The notes beneath the pieces were generated by a model. That model saw nothing but the letters and a program-made list of their open reading frames with translations. It had not been told where the DNA came from and did no database searches. A program made the position numbers and the translations under genes. From Trichuris trichiura (Eukaryota; Nematoda; Enoplea; Trichinellida; Trichuridae), in the NCBI GenBank assembly GCA_037903355.1, contig JBAJFE010000059.1, forward strand, positions 496,001 to 560,000: a stretch of 64,000 bases of DNA, read 5' to 3'. The first letter of the stretch is position 1, and the number at the start of each line of letters is the position of its first letter. Positions 36,138-50,200 of this stretch are shown here, one piece after another.

Positions 36138-39100
36138 ACTGTGATCATATGTACGTCCACACAGACGAAGGATTGACGGAAGGCAGCTTCACTTCGCGCA
36201 ATTATCCCAAGAAATATCCACCAAACTTGCAATGCATTTACACATTCATTGCAAAGGAACATTTCAGAGTAAAACTGGTATTCGATAGCTTTCAGCTTGC
36301 CGGAAGCTCGTCGAAGTAAAATAGCAATGAAAGATGTTAACTACTTCCTTATGACGCTGACTTTAGATGTGAAGATTATATCGACATATACTCAGTCTTA
36401 GAAACGCCAGACGTTGATCTGATAAGCCAAACGCTAACTGGCCGTTATTGCGGTAGCGTATCGCCCAAGATCATAATTTCTTTGCACAACGTCGCCGTCA
36501 TTGTTTTTCACGTAAGAAGCAACAGCATCGGTGGTCAAGGTTTTGCGGGAACCTACAGTTTCATTTCTGAAAGTAAGCCCATTCTGTCAACAATGCCGCT
36601 CAATAAATAAACTTCTTTTGAGGTCCTTATTCTATTGGAACCCAACTAAGCGTGAAAGAATGTCACTACTTGATATACAGCAGCCAGTTACCAAACGGAT
36701 CGATCCTTTCGCCTACTTATCCAGGAAAGTACCCTGGAGTAAACAACATTTCCTTACAAAATACAGAGGGGTTGACCTGTTGAAATTATTGCAGAATATG
36801 CATTGCATCTATCAAATAATTGGCGAACCAGGTGAGAGAATTCGACTGGAATTCGAAGACTTCGACGTTTATTTTGGAGGCGACCAGTGAGAAGACGCTG
36901 CTAACGCTGCGCAGGTTAAGCAGCTTTGATTTTACCGCCTTTTTCTAGCTGTCCGTATGATTCATTGACGATTTACGACGGCGATTCCCGTTACGCCCCA
37001 ACTGTGCACAAATTGTGTGGTTTGCAGCAATCCTTGCAACTGTACTCGGAAAAGGAGAATCTTTACCTTGAGTTCATCACTACAAACGAAGTAGCGTCTG
37101 AGCATCGAGGATTCCATATACGTTTCAAGTTTAGCAGAGACTTTGTAACTATAGGTGAGCCAACATCATTCTGCCTTATACTCAAAGTCTACTTATCCTA
37201 AAAGAATCACGTACTGCAGATACGTTGGTCGGTGGGCAACCAGGTGTTGCTCACTTGCGAGGAACGGAATGTGACTTACGCATTCTTAGCCGGAAAGAGA
37301 ATGAAGTGACGATAATGTCACCCAACCATCCCCGTTCCTATCCTACGGCTTTGTGCACTTACTACATAGATGGACTTAAAGGCGCCCAAGACTTGGAAAA
37401 GGTACTACTTCATTTCGAAGTGCTTTCCTTGACTTCTTCGCAGAAAGAGTACGCTGTGGAAAACATAATTTAAATCCTGTTTAAAAAAGGCATATCCTAA
37501 GTTGCGAGGATGCGCACGTCGCACTTTTTATCAACGGGCAGAACATGGCAACCGACAGTCCTGATCTCAAATATTGTTCCACTAACCTCGCCACGCTACC
37601 GGACACTGTGGAATCCCGCGGCCCTCGTATGATCCTTGTTCAACGCACTGGCAATTCCACCTCCGATCACGGTTTCAAGGCAGTGGTGAAGTTTGAAACC
37701 GGTTCGTTCTTCATCTCCGTTATAGAAATAAGAAATCAACTTTTACAGACTTTGGCATTCCGGGAACCCCCGCCAGCGACTCAAACGAATGCACATTCCA
37801 TTTCAACTCGCTCAGCAGTAATGAAGGAGTTTTCAACTCGCCCCGTTATCCGGAAAATTATCCGGTCGATTCTACATGTGTTTACTGGTTAAATGGCCGC
37901 GTTGGTCAACGAGTGCATATTTACTTCGATCAGTTCATCCTGGCACCAAGCTTGTCCAGGGCTGACAGGTCAGCAGGGTTACCGCATATTCCCCGCCTAT
38001 TTTGCGTATAAAGCTCTATCTCTGCAGGTGCGCTGATCGTCTAGAATTGTACAACGTCTATCCAAATAACAGAGAAACTATTCTGGGCAACTACTGCGCC
38101 GAAAACTATCCAGGTCCGATTCTGTCAGCCGAAGGTGCTAACCGCGTTCGAGCTGTATTCTTTTCTGACATCAGGCCAACGGCCACGGGCTTTCGCGCTC
38201 ATTATCGCTTCGTTTCGCAAAAATATATCAAAGATATTGGACAGAAGAGTAGCAGGCAGTCGGTAATCCCCGTCAGATGACGTTGAAAAAGCTTTTACAG
38301 ATCGCTGTTCGGAAAAGATAACTGGCTCCATTTCCGGTACAATAAGTAGCCCTAATTTTCCCATACGATACGTGAAGAACTTGATCTGCGACTGGGAAAT
38401 CCGAGTGCGTTCGGGTTATCGAATACTTTTGCAACCGGTTGTGCTCAACGTGGAAGGTATGATGAGCGAAGACGGTCGAAGCAGTAAATGCCTGTTGCTT
38501 AATGCATTAAGCTATAGACTCGTTTTAGGCAACTGTAGATCAGCTGTTATTCGAATCAGAAACGAGTCGTCTGGCCACTCGAATGAATTCTGCGGGGAGA
38601 AGGTGGTACCCGGTATAAGACAGTTCGTTTCCGCCAAGAACGTCATTTACATAAGGTAAAAGATTGAGAAGTCGGAAGCCATCTCATTGCTTTCTGTTCC
38701 AGTTTCCGTACTCATCCCGAAAAAGTGAACGGACTTAAGGGTTTCAACTTATCGTGGACAGAATTTAAGCAAGGTAAAGCGTAAAAAAAGGCGCTTGGGC
38801 TTTAGCCAAAAAAATTCATTTAAGGAGGACGCTGCGAAGGACCGGAGAACTTCCATTGCAACTTCAGCAGAATTTGCATTTCGTCAAAGGTTCGATGCAA
38901 CGAATTAATGGATTGTGGCGAAGGGGACAACAGTGACGAATTTAAATGTATTAATACAAAGGCATTCTTAACTGTCCCAACAGTAGTCGAAGTTAGCCGT
39001 TTTGTCTACATTTAGGCAAGGTCGAAACAAGCGAGGAAGACAAGACGATGATTTCTGTAGGAATAACTGCAGCTATTATTGTGATCATCATTCTGGCTGC

Positions 39101-39212
39101 TACAGCAATTGGAGTGAAACGGCAAAGGAAAATGAGACGAGCAAGGGAACGCCTTTCCAACAGAATTCATCTAAATGCCAACCGATTAGCTGAACATTCG
39201 AGAGCTCTTTGA
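36138..39212 (+). CDS. lev-10: LEV-10-like protein: five CUB domains, one LDLa, one transmembrane helix
   Basis: Fourteen exons (36138-36315, 36367-36572, 36659-36738, 36795-36886, 36949-37154, 37220-37448, 37502-37701, 37749-37968, 38028-38248, 38301-38483, 38529-38655, 38703-38773, 38825-38947, 39016-39212) join in phase to 776 visible residues. CUB1 is in exons 1-2, CUB2 in 3-5, CUB3 in 6-7, CUB4 in 8-9, CUB5 in 10-12. Exon 13 is an LDL-receptor class A repeat with the calcium-binding DCGEGDNSDE; its last Cys is completed across the splice. Exon 14 gives the transmembrane helix (GITAAIIVIIILAATAIG) and a basic tail of about 32 residues. This is the domain order of C. elegans LEV-10, which clusters acetylcholine receptors at muscle synapses; that role is inferred from architecture. 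The signal-peptide exon is missing. The exon 9-10 join is the least certain because two donors are possible (after 38248 or near 38260). Confidence 0.9.
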
Positions 39213-39403
39213 TTGCCGGTTTGCTACCAAGACGACTTATGCTGCTCTCCGCGGTTACGTGCCTACAGGTATATCCTGTAAAAACGTTGAGGTACACTTG
39301 GGAGACTTTAGGAGCGCCATATCTGGAAAACGAAGCGAAATAACATCAATCCTAAATTGAAAGGATTGCAAGAGAATTATGAACTGTACTGTATTTCTTC
39401 TCA

Positions 39404-39409
39404 AATAAA
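39404..39409 (+). terminator. Polyadenylation signal AATAAA of the LEV-10-like gene
   Basis: Canonical hexamer 192 bp beyond the stop codon at 39212, on the coding strand. Confidence 0.45.
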
Positions 39410-42400
39410 AATCTCAGCTTCAGCTGTTTATTTTCCTCTTTTCAACAAAATCACAAAAATGAAGTTTTGGTATAGTAACCATCGACAGCGATAGGTAGCC
39501 CTTCAATAATGCTACAGAAATGCGAAGTCCATAACTTTTCTTAACGGATGCAATCTAAATGTGTAACGGCAAAAGGGCTGCAGCGGTGCCTGCAAGCACA
39601 GTATTCCATTCTTGCATATGAAAATATTGCAATGCGACTCTTCCTGATGCGTACGCTATAATCAGCTACTACGCCTGAGAATAACGTGTTCAAACAAAAT
39701 CGTTTGAAATTGCACCCACTCTTGACGAAGACGAAACAAGAAAACGAGGTTATATTCGTTAACACTGGGATTGCGCATGAAACCAACGCGACAGCTTAAC
39801 AAGGACTATTCAAACGATGACCAACAGCTATGGCGTAGTTAATACTGCTCTGCAGGCACTGCGTTTTCTCTTGTTAACTGGTTGGTAGGTTTCCATTCAA
39901 GGACCGCCAAAAAGCAATGCAAAGTGGCCTACAGTCAGTGGGTGCATAAGGCAGCATACTGCTTAAATTTGCGCGAACCCAAAGCGCACCCTGTAAACAG
40001 TCTGCAAATTCTGCAAAGTGACCGGTAATTGCAGGACGACGGAAAAGGTGAGAAACATTACTTTCCTCACTTTTTAATCGATAACGGTGGGTCCCGCCGA
40101 GCAGCCACACTATAATTCAATGCCACGGTCGGAGAAGTTTCCGTAAATTAATGGAATATCATTTCCCGAAAAGTTGGAAAGCTGAATCAATGCTTCTTAT
40201 CGACTACATCGCGATGGACCTTAATTTTCCTAGCAAACCAGAAATTCGAATTTCTCGCAGCACTGCGCGGTGAGGCAGGCTGAAAACGTTCACAAAGCGA
40301 TCTTGCGCTTCAACCTTTTCCATTTAATTGAAATGACTGGGGCCAGGCGCATTCGCTACGTTCCCCCTCCATTGTTTGTCAGCGTTGAACTACTGTGACA
40401 AATCAGTCGAACAGATAAACAAAAATGGCGGCTAGCGTTCAACCGCGGGGCGCGACTGCAGCAGTTTAATAAATCTGTTCGCAGCAGAGACAACGTGAAT
40501 TCCAGTTTCGCCCTGCGCAGTGGTAAAGGGTAAAAAGACGAATCAGCAGAAAAAACTGGAAGTTGGCTCAATCCTACCTATCACAGGGCACAAAGGAGTT
40601 GGATACTATAAGAGACATCCAGAAGAGAAGGGATGTACAAGTTAACATTTCTACAAGAGTTTACTTTCACGTGAAAGCTGCAGTGAACTACAAATCATGA
40701 CATCATGAGGCATCACCGTAGAGAAAAACAAGTATTTATTATTAATTTCAAGAACACGTTATTATTAATAATCGTTTAGTTTTAATTGAATTTGTTCAAG
40801 TCAAGTCAGCCTAGAATTACCATAAAAGCGGCTAGTTCGAAAGTATGAACGCACCAACAACGGAAAACCAATTTTTTGCTATACTGTTTTGCTCAAGTGA
40901 GCAAATTCACGAGAGAAGAAGCATTAGCAGCTTTCAGAGTCAGTCTGCTGCTTCCGCGGTATTGAAAAAATACAGTAGCCAAATTTTATTAGTATTTCGC
41001 TTGCTCGTAGTGACTCCTGAAATATTGACGCAACAGCCGAATGGAAACCGTTTGCGCGTAAAGAAAATTGAATACACTGAAAGCGTGACAGATAAGCGCG
41101 GCTTTCCGTTGACTAGCGCAAATACGTCTTCTTTGTTTAAAGAGAAAAGGTTAAACGTACTTTCTTAGATAAAAAATACATTTAGAGCATTAAAAGTCAT
41201 TCTTTAACGGCACGTCAGCCGAGCTTGTAAAGGGCTGCCCTTCAGTTTCTAACAGTTTAACTTACGATCCGCCCTTCAGTGAGTGCTCCATTTGCACATT
41301 TAAATGACAAAACGAATGGTGCATTCTCATTAATCAAGAACAGTTTTTGTAATCTCAGCGGAAGGCCAATCAAGCATTGCTGACACAATATTTATGAAAC
41401 GGCTAACGAATCAAAGCTTAAGTCAATAAAAATGATAAATCTAACATCAACAGTGGACTGCTTTTTACCGGCAGTTCCTTGCATGCAGAGGATAAGTGTA
41501 TGTATTTTTTTCACAAAAGGGTCCCTTCTTGCAACGTTACATAAGGACCATTGGGCTGCATTTATTGTAGTAAACCTGGAAGGCCGTATTTTTTAAACTC
41601 CCATTGCGTAGGTAACATTTTCCCTCTGCGTATTACTCCTCTTGCCGCCAGATTTCTACCAGCGCTACAGTGCGTTAATAGAAAGCGAAAGAAATGCAAA
41701 GTCAGACCTCACACTGTGGTAGGTAACCTCCCGAGTAGGTTTAACGTAAACACAACTTGATTGGGCGTAAAGCAGCTCAAAAAAGGCGGCATCACGCTTC
41801 AAGTACTTGGAACCAATTTTGTCAAGGGCAAACGAAGCATTGAGGAACGCTTCTTACGCAACCAGAAAGGTTTGGCCATAATGCAAATTAACGTAGGCAA
41901 AAATGAATTTCCCTCTTTTCCAATCAATTAATCACTGACTTTGCATGCACTCTTATTTTGGCAATTATTGATTGAATTTGACAGCAGACCACGTGTACCA
42001 ATAATGAACAATTTTCTTTTCAAAGAATGTTGCAAGCTGCCGGTTCAGCTGTGTCGTTGGAAAGCCTATGCTGACCTTTTCTTCCACGGATTAAACTTTA
42101 CCAATTGTTCCGTGCGGAGAAGTAGGCCATACACAGCGACATGATTCCAAAGTTGGCTGCTAAAGTTTCAAATTATCCCTTGCGTTACGATGAGGGAACA
42201 ACGGAAAAATAGGTCGCTCCTATTTTTGACCTCTTCGGATGCGTCCGACGGAACGATATGTCCCACATTGCGCTGCTCCGCTGCTCGCCATGTGATGAAA
42301 GGGCTGGGTGCTGCTACTGGACGAAAGAACAGCGTAGCTTAAAAGGTCACTACTTTTCCGCAAAGTTTGCTCGCTAAGTTCGCGCGACACGGAGCGTCCC

Positions 42401-44972
42401 AGCGAAATGCGCACAATCATATTTCGTTACAATGTGGATGTTGCTCCTGGCTGACTGATTTTTTGCTTTTCCATTGTTTTGGGCATTACTCACTAAGCAA
42501 TGGAAGCTGTCCCGTACTAGCAAACATTAGTGGCGCAGCCGGCAGCCATCTCGTTGCGCTTTCCATGATTTGCTTTCAAAAATCGAAACTTTAATATCCA
42601 CTGCGCCTGCCGCGCCACATTGCCTGATTTCTCAATCCTTAGGAAGTTGACGACAAGCTAGCTGATCCTTACAGTTGAATATTTTTCATTCATACGCTGT
42701 AGAGACAATATGGCCACTTTCTACGTACCGCTGGCAACTAGAGCGTACCTATGAGTAAGATACTTCAGTCACGGCAAATAATGAGCCAAGGCAAGTGCTT
42801 TCATTTGTTGTTTATCACAACATGTTATCATAAACAGCGGATCGCACGAGAAGTAAATATTGGTGCGTCACTGCTCTAGGCTGCTGCTTCACTTTTTCAG
42901 GATACCAGGTGGATTGTGCGCAAATTTCCCTTTATGCCAATTCTACTTTCGCTTACCGGGGCAAGTTTAAAAAGTTGCCCCAATTTGGTTGGACACAAAC
43001 TGCTGCTCTTTCTCGGCAGAGTATTTCACTTGTGAATGACAGGCGAGAAGAAAAGAAAAACTTTTAGGAGGCCTCTCTGACAGGACTTCTGCAACAGGGC
43101 CAACACGGTGGGGAAATTTGTCTTCGTCGCGCATCTACCCGCCACGCTTGCCGAAGTTGAATTGTCTTAAGTTCGACGGAACACTCTTGTGCCCTACTGA
43201 CAATGCGCACGGCATAACAACAGCAACAGCAGGTGAAAGCATGTTCAATGAATAACGCAATGGGCGTTGAATATGAAATGGTGGCAATGATTTGCAGGTA
43301 GGATGTTGCTATTAAGTAAAGGTCCATCTTAGAGAAGGGTACAGGCTTAAGGGCTACGAAGGATCGGCCAGAACCGGTTCTGAGAAGCCAGAAAAGTGGC
43401 TCAGTGTTTCATAATAACGAAAATGGTCGTTTGACACACTTGCTATGGACATGATCGATTGGAATTGCTTGCGCCACAAAGGACATAACGTTGCCTAGTT
43501 GCGTATTCTTACGAAAGCAGCAGTCGCCCAGCATGCTTACTTGCCAGCGTCAGCATTACGTTGTGATGCGTACATGTTTGTGTATGCAACACCGTTGGCA
43601 AACGTTCGAACGGGACAGCCGCTTTAGTTAGCGCACTATTATCGAATTGCAAGCTGACTACATTCGGCGCACCGGCGCCGTAAACAGCGTGCACATCGGT
43701 AAGAAAGTAAAGCAAACGTTGTCAGCGTTTCGCAATCGACCAATGCCTTCGTCGAAAGCATCTTTCGGCCACTACTAATATTGTTCAACTTATTCGAAAA
43801 CACTTTTGCGTATGGGTCCTGTTCGGGCAGAGCCAATTGACAGCCCCGACATGCCGCCTCGTACGCATTATCACAAGTGATCAGTGGCCCGAAAGGCTTT
43901 GGGCCCTTGCGGCGGACAGTGAAATGGATGATTCGTATTTCCTGCCAGCTACTAAGCTGTACGACACAAAGCTAGGCTCGTTGCCCATAGATGGTCTGTC
44001 GAATCGATCTGCCTGAATCGATTATTCCGAGTATGACAAGTTTGCCCAGTTTCAAGTATCTTGGTAGAGAGACTGGCTGCAATAGCAAGCCCATTTCAAA
44101 CGGCCTGAAACAAGCGCGGATGCTGCTCCTAGCGCGACCGGAGTGCCAAAAATGGGAATTTGTAAAGAACCATCAACCGAGGCGTTCTTCCCAGGCTGCT
44201 ATACGGCATTAGCGGACGCGTCAGGTATTCCGTTCTGCACAAAGCCGCACGAAAGGAGGCTGTTGCCGAGTTAAGCATTAGCAGCACATTTACAATAACT
44301 CGGTTGACGGAGTCAGCGTCTGCAGCAGCCACCTTTTAAAACCTCTTTTAATAAGTTGCTTTCAGGATTGCATGGGTGTTCGGCTAATCAAGGGTATCTT
44401 CAATGCTATGCCGCGCGTCCATTTGCGTAGTAGCTGTTGCTTTTGTTGTTCTAACGCTACCGTGATGAAGCGGTGTTTTAGCATAAATACCCAAAACAAG
44501 ATGTGACAAACGCTTGACAATGTTGCTACCTTTCGGCCAGGTAATGATTGCAAGAAAGACGTATAATTAATGACTATGTTGAGCGGCTTGGTAAAACGTG
44601 TCATCAGCACATATGTCGCCGTTCACTGCACAGCCATGGTTCGTTCTGTCTTTTGTCGATTTGATAAGAAGGTTGCTTTGGCCAGCTCGGTGTCATAACA
44701 GGCTCCGTTTGGTTTCTGGGTCGGGCAGTTTGCAAATTCAAACTTTCATTGTCCCGACGACTGCGTATATGACGCCTGGCGGTCTTGTTTTCGCTCCTTG
44801 TTTGAGCCGTTTTAACCTGATCGGCGTGACACTGCGTCATGGGCGTTCCGTTGCACATCCTTGTTAGCCTCGTGTCGTCGTCTTTCGTCTTCAAACCGGT
44901 ACTTTTCGACAACGCGCATTTTCTCGCATATTTTCTCCTAAAACATCCTATCTTTCACCCACTTTCCACGTT

Positions 44973-44991
44973 TCTCTCTCTCTCTCTCTCT
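44973..44991 (+). repeat. (TC)n microsatellite
   Basis: About nine uninterrupted TC units. Confidence 0.9.
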
Positions 44992-45525
44992 GTCGTTCGA
45001 TCGCGAGTATTGATGATAACGCGCGGACTTCATGAATTTTCCCCGCATACGCGGCGCGTCGTTAAACGCAATGCGGATGCAGTGTTGACAACTTTCAGAA
45101 ACGGACAACTGAGCTGATGTAACATCAGTGTGACGCGGCTTATTCGGAGAAGAGCTTTGAACAACCAGATGGTAAAGCCAGGACGAGTTGAGGTATCCTG
45201 ACTAAACGTTAAAAAGAATACTAACTTGCAATTGTTCAGCGACCACTGCCGCGACCGTGACTTTATGCCATGCGCCGAAAAGCCTGCCACGTCGTATGCT
45301 CTGACGACAGGGTAAAACCTACTATCGTAATTACATAGAGCAGTCGAGATGAGAGAGTGGAAGATACGCAATGTTGCTTGCTGGAAGGTGACGAAAATGT
45401 GGAAGACTACTTGCGGACCACCTCGCAGTGACCACTTTTACGCCATGGACAGCAGGAGCAGCAGCTAATGTTGTTGGAGCATTTAGTTTTAACCGTTTAC
45501 CTATAAATGTCGAAATCAGCCGTCA

Positions 45526-45543
45526 GTGTGTGCGTGTGTGTGT
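45526..45543 (+). repeat. (GT)n microsatellite, one interruption
   Basis: GT dinucleotides with a single GC unit inside. Confidence 0.85.
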
Positions 45544-47067
45544 ACAATATGTAGTTTATTGCCATTTACGCTTGATGCCTGTTTGGCATCTACTTTGAAT
45601 GTTATCCGGTGAGTGTAAAGGCTTATCTAAGTGGGAGCTCTTCCTTGTCAGCTTGCCAACATACCGCGGTCAATCTACGCGACAGAAAAGTTGAAAGAAA
45701 ATCAACGTTGCTGTCTAGCTTAGTATGCTGATCCCGTCGACAAGTTTCAAGCTCTGGGAAGATTATTGCTTGTAAAAGAAATCGGCACGGATTGATAGTG
45801 TGGATTTAGCTTGCTTCACCGCTTGTGTGAGCTTTTTTTTCAATTTCCCTTTTAGCAGCCTCATTTCTTCGCATGAAAGTTCGCTCCATTCCAGTCATTC
45901 CCGCTTGACTGGCGTAAAACGTCGCCGTTACCTGTTTCACCTGTTTTGCGCGCGATGAGTGAACGTGATTCTTTGCCGAAATTTTCTATGGCGAACTTCG
46001 TTTCTCGTTAAGTGCACAAGGGAACCAGTATTTGATGTTTACCAGCGTTTGCCAACATGATAATCAAGCAATGCTCAAGATTCGTACTTTTACAGAAAAA
46101 TGATTTTTGAATAGCAATTGAGCTCAATGTTTAATTCATTGCAGCAATTAAGGATGTAAAGACGCAATTGTCTGTCGTGGGACAGGAGAAGGCTTGCTAC
46201 TGTTTGTAACGAAATAAGCCGCTTCTAGCAGCAGTAAACCACAATTGCGTTAAGCTTCTGCTAGCTATTGCTAAGTCAGGATGATCCCAACGGAAATTAA
46301 AATTGGAACTTTTCTCATTATGCATGATAATGACCCGTTGCTTCAGCGGTGAATATGCTGAGCAAAATTAGAAGAGGCCGCAAACAAGGTGTTTTCAAAA
46401 TGAACGATGGAAAATAGAATTTGCTGAAAGCTGGCAAACTGAATCCAATCAGATCAGATCACGTTTCTCTATACTTGCTAGTCATTCCATTGAGCTAAGA
46501 GTGTCAGACTGTTCATGGAATCGGAAACCAACTTTGACTGTGACTCAGTTGTGTACCCGTTAGCCAACAGAATTTAAAATATATACGCAGTTACCGCTCC
46601 GCAAAAAGTTACGTAAGCAAAAGCATTTTCGCAAATAGGCAGCTGGCAGAATGCTCGACCAACTGCATAGATGCTGAAAACGACTTTTTCGATCGACTTA
46701 TTTCGCAATAATGAAAACTATAAAACGATCGAACAAAGGCTTGTATACACAAGCCTATAGGAAGGCGTACAAAAATTTAAGTGCGCGTGAGAAATAAACA
46801 AAACTGCGTTAGTTGCTGTGCAAGAAAGAAGTGTAGAATAAATGAATAATAATTGAAAATTACGTCAGCTGTTACTCATTGAACGCAGAGTATTGGATAG
46901 GTTATCTCACGTAATGAAATGTAGGATATCTTTAAACTGGCACGTACGTTTTCTGTCGCATTTGACTCGTTTATTTGAAAAAAGGTTTCTGAGCTTTCAG
47001 GATCCCGAAATCCCGGAAATCTTTTTGCAAATAAACAAAACTAAACTATTCCATGTAGAATAATAAC

Positions 47068-47287
47068 TACCGTATTTCACGGCCTATAAGTACACCCCTC
47101 TACCTAAGTAATGGGTGGTAATAATTGGCCCAGTTGGTACTTCCTAGGCTCGCATTCTACTTATTAGTCCTATGAGCTGAACAGCAATTCTTCTACCTCA
47201 ATTAGACTCACTAAGTGATTACTGGGCCAATCATTACTACCCATTACTTAGGTAGAGGGGTGTACTTATAGGCCGTGAAATACGGTA
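47068..47287. mobile_element. Young MITE, 220 bp, with 66-bp terminal inverted repeats
   Basis: The element is bounded by TA on both sides and begins CCGTATTTCACGGCCTATAAG (21 nt given as TACCGTATTTCACGG at 47068, then CCTATAAG). Its right end is the reverse complement, closing at 47287. The arms (47068-47133 and 47222-47287) match at 64 of 66 positions. The 88-bp centre has no open frame. A TA boundary fits insertion by a Tc1/mariner-like or other TA-targeting transposase, which must act from elsewhere. Near-identical arms point to recent insertion or constraint by the hairpin. Confidence 0.88.
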
Positions 47288-50200
47288 ATTTTTGGACTAT
47301 ATAAGAAAAATACGTGAACTCCAACAACCTCAGAGCTCAAGAGCTGGTGCAATACTTGCCGCTAAGAATCTACGCGGCCGGAAATTGACCGCGAACTAGT
47401 AAGAATTTGAAAAATCAAAGAAATATCTATTTGCTGATCAGAAAGGTGCATGTGCAAACAGAAAGAGATTTAAAGCTGCTTTCGTTTTCTTAACGTTTCC
47501 TTTTTCTTCCCTTTATAATAATATCAGATAAACGACCTTTCTAAACTGCATCTTGCAAACAAAAGGATAAGACAGCAGATGTGTTGACGCTACAGGAAGA
47601 ATTACGATACGACGCATCGTTTCTTGCGATACTGAATGCGCTCTTGCCTGGCGTAATCGAATAAATTTAGCTCAGCAGAAACCGGCTAATGTAAGTAACT
47701 GGGCCTAGCGATGGAGTTAGAACCGTTGAACCTATTTTTGCAAAGAAACTTAGACTTCAGCAACAAGTGACCGTTGTCGGAAGAGAGAAATGGGAAGAAA
47801 AATGATTTTAGCTTGATATTCCATTCTAAGCAGCCAATCGTCTGCAGTGTCCCACTTTGTCAAATCTCATCTATTCAGGTAAAAGTTCGAAACTTTAGCT
47901 CATGGAAACATAGGGAGCACTTCTACAGACGTCGCATTCGCTAGTTTTAGGTTCCTCGTTTTGTTTTCGCTTGACATGTTCCATTCAAAGGTTACAATGA
48001 ACAATAGCAACATTTCAAGTTCGGAATGGCCGACGAACGATTGGATATGAAAGAGAAACAATTTTGGCCAGCTTAGCTTACTACGTGGATGTGACGTAAC
48101 ATTCTGCCTCTAATGATTGGCTGTTTGCTGAATAGTTGGAAAATTCTCGGTTAGCAATGTAGTGTGATGTAAGCTCGTAATGGAATCAAGTAACCTGATA
48201 CAAATTAAAACAGATTTCCCTAGTTAACTTTTCGAATGAACTGACACCCATTCGGCTGTTTTACATAATAATAATAACGCTTACCTTGACATCGCAGTTC
48301 AAGAAGTCCTTTGCTGTAATCTGGAATTGGTACCCAAGAACTGCTGCCTTGCACGCGTGCTGAAAACCGCGAAGACGGCGAATCTATACGCAGTACAGTT
48401 GGCACTTGACATCACCATGCATAGCGGGGCACTACAACACACAATTTATGCAAATAATTTTTAGAAGCCAATGGGAAATGCATTCTACGTCATTGCATTG
48501 AATATTTGTTTTACTTTTTACAGCTGGTTAACTATTAATAATTGAAAAAGGCAACTAACTGAAAACAGCCAAATGGATGACACCAGAGATGTTTCCATTA
48601 GACGATGGCAAAGCAAGCATTTCGCCATAGTTGAAGTTACTACTGCCTGACGGACGTCAACAAACTTTACGTCGAGTTGATACAGCGTAATTTTGAAAAT
48701 TGTCATTCAAGGGGAAACTGCTCAACGTTATTTTTCTTCCACCTACGCGCGCGTATTACCATTCATTGTTAACAGGGAATTTTTTCTTCTTTAAAAGTTT
48801 TTAATACAGGAGTACTTGTTAAGCAAAACTGGTCCTATCGGCTGTGCACGCTTTCTTCCCAAACTTTTGTTCACGGAAACAGTTTATATTTTGCGAAGTT
48901 TTTCGGAAGACATCTGATTATTAATTAGTTTACCGAAACTATAAGCAAAGGAACTTCCAGCAGCGGGACCTCTACATTATTAATTATTCCCTTTAAATTA
49001 TTGCTTATTATCTCTTTATTTCTTTTCGTGGAAGCAACCCGCCCATTTAGTTTTGTCGTACTACACGAATGCGCACTGCATGCTACCTATACGACTAGCT
49101 ACTATTCATCTCAACGTTGAAAACAGATTTTTACAACGAACCTTCGAAACTTCATTATTAATAAATCATGTGAGGAAGGGCCCATTTCTACTGAATTTTT
49201 AAGACTTAAGCTTCTGGGACCTCAAATTTTCTAGTTTATGCGTTCACGCTTAAACCTAACGTTATGATGCAACAAACGTCGAAGACCGGTAGGTGGTAAC
49301 CACTTTGCTCCGGAGAAACACAATCATATGACCGTTGCGATGAAAACTTGATCATTGTGTCAGCTAGAACGTTTCAAGTCCTCATGCTTAATGTAGACGC
49401 AGACGTGTCACGGCTTCAAGATGGGGGATCTGACCCTGTGGTTGGCATCGTCACACTTCTTCGTACAGCTCTTGCTGAGATGTCTATTCCATCTTGCTGG
49501 CAAATGCGGCCAAACTTTTTGAATGAGAGAATATATTCTCCAGTACGTGTTAATTTGGGCATAACTGACAGTGTTACGCAGCATGAACTTCATACAGTTC
49601 TTTCCATAGGCATTCTGGGTTTTTTACTACTACATGAGAATTACATGGCTCAAAAAGTAACAACCTTTTCCTTCACACGTGCATTGCCAACAAAGACTGA
49701 CAGCGTACGCCACTTTTTAGTATTCTTCTAATCAATGTCCGTTTATTGAACAGTGCGGCACGGCAGTGGTCTTACGTGGTATAAAAATGAAGAAAAAGAT
49801 TCCTTCGTCACATTGAGTCGTAAAATACGACCTTCGTGGAGGACTACGAATAAATCAATGCTTCAGAATTAAGTAGGCGCAACAGTCTTTCCGAAACCAA
49901 GCACCAACAAGTTAATTATGCCTTCTCATTATGTTGAGATGTCTACCGAGTGCTTGTAAAAGTTGCACAATGTTTTGAAGCGTACGATGAGTCGCAAGCA
50001 TGTATTGACGCGCCGGTCTCTGGCCTCGAGCAAGCAACGACTAAGTTTTGCACTGCTGGCTGATGATAGTCAATAGCATAAACATGGGCACAGTTGGGTC
50101 CAGCCAATTATGCAGACTTCAAAACTGTCCGCAGTGGCCCAATTAGGTATCACAAAATTGTACAGAAGCTTTAATAGTTCAGTGCAAGCCCGGCAAACAT

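Larger units (their letters stand above)
39213..47067. other. Long gene-poor region with ORF-dense GC-richer tract
   Basis: AATAAA at 39404-39409 is a good polyadenylation signal for the LEV-10-like gene. Between about 42.2 and 45.4 kb the sequence is GC-richer and short frames stay open on both strands. Examples are 43639-43836 and 43509-43715 (-), overlapping in two frames, and a minus-strand segment near 44110-44200 reading IFGTPVALGAASALVSG. None could be assigned to a family or spliced into a gene; decayed mobile DNA is possible. From 45.5 kb on it is AT-rich with nothing recognised. Confidence 0.35.

Noticed and set aside
49348..49731. 127-codon plus-strand frame
   Set aside because: No domain, no splice support, and an antisense frame of similar quality overlaps it.
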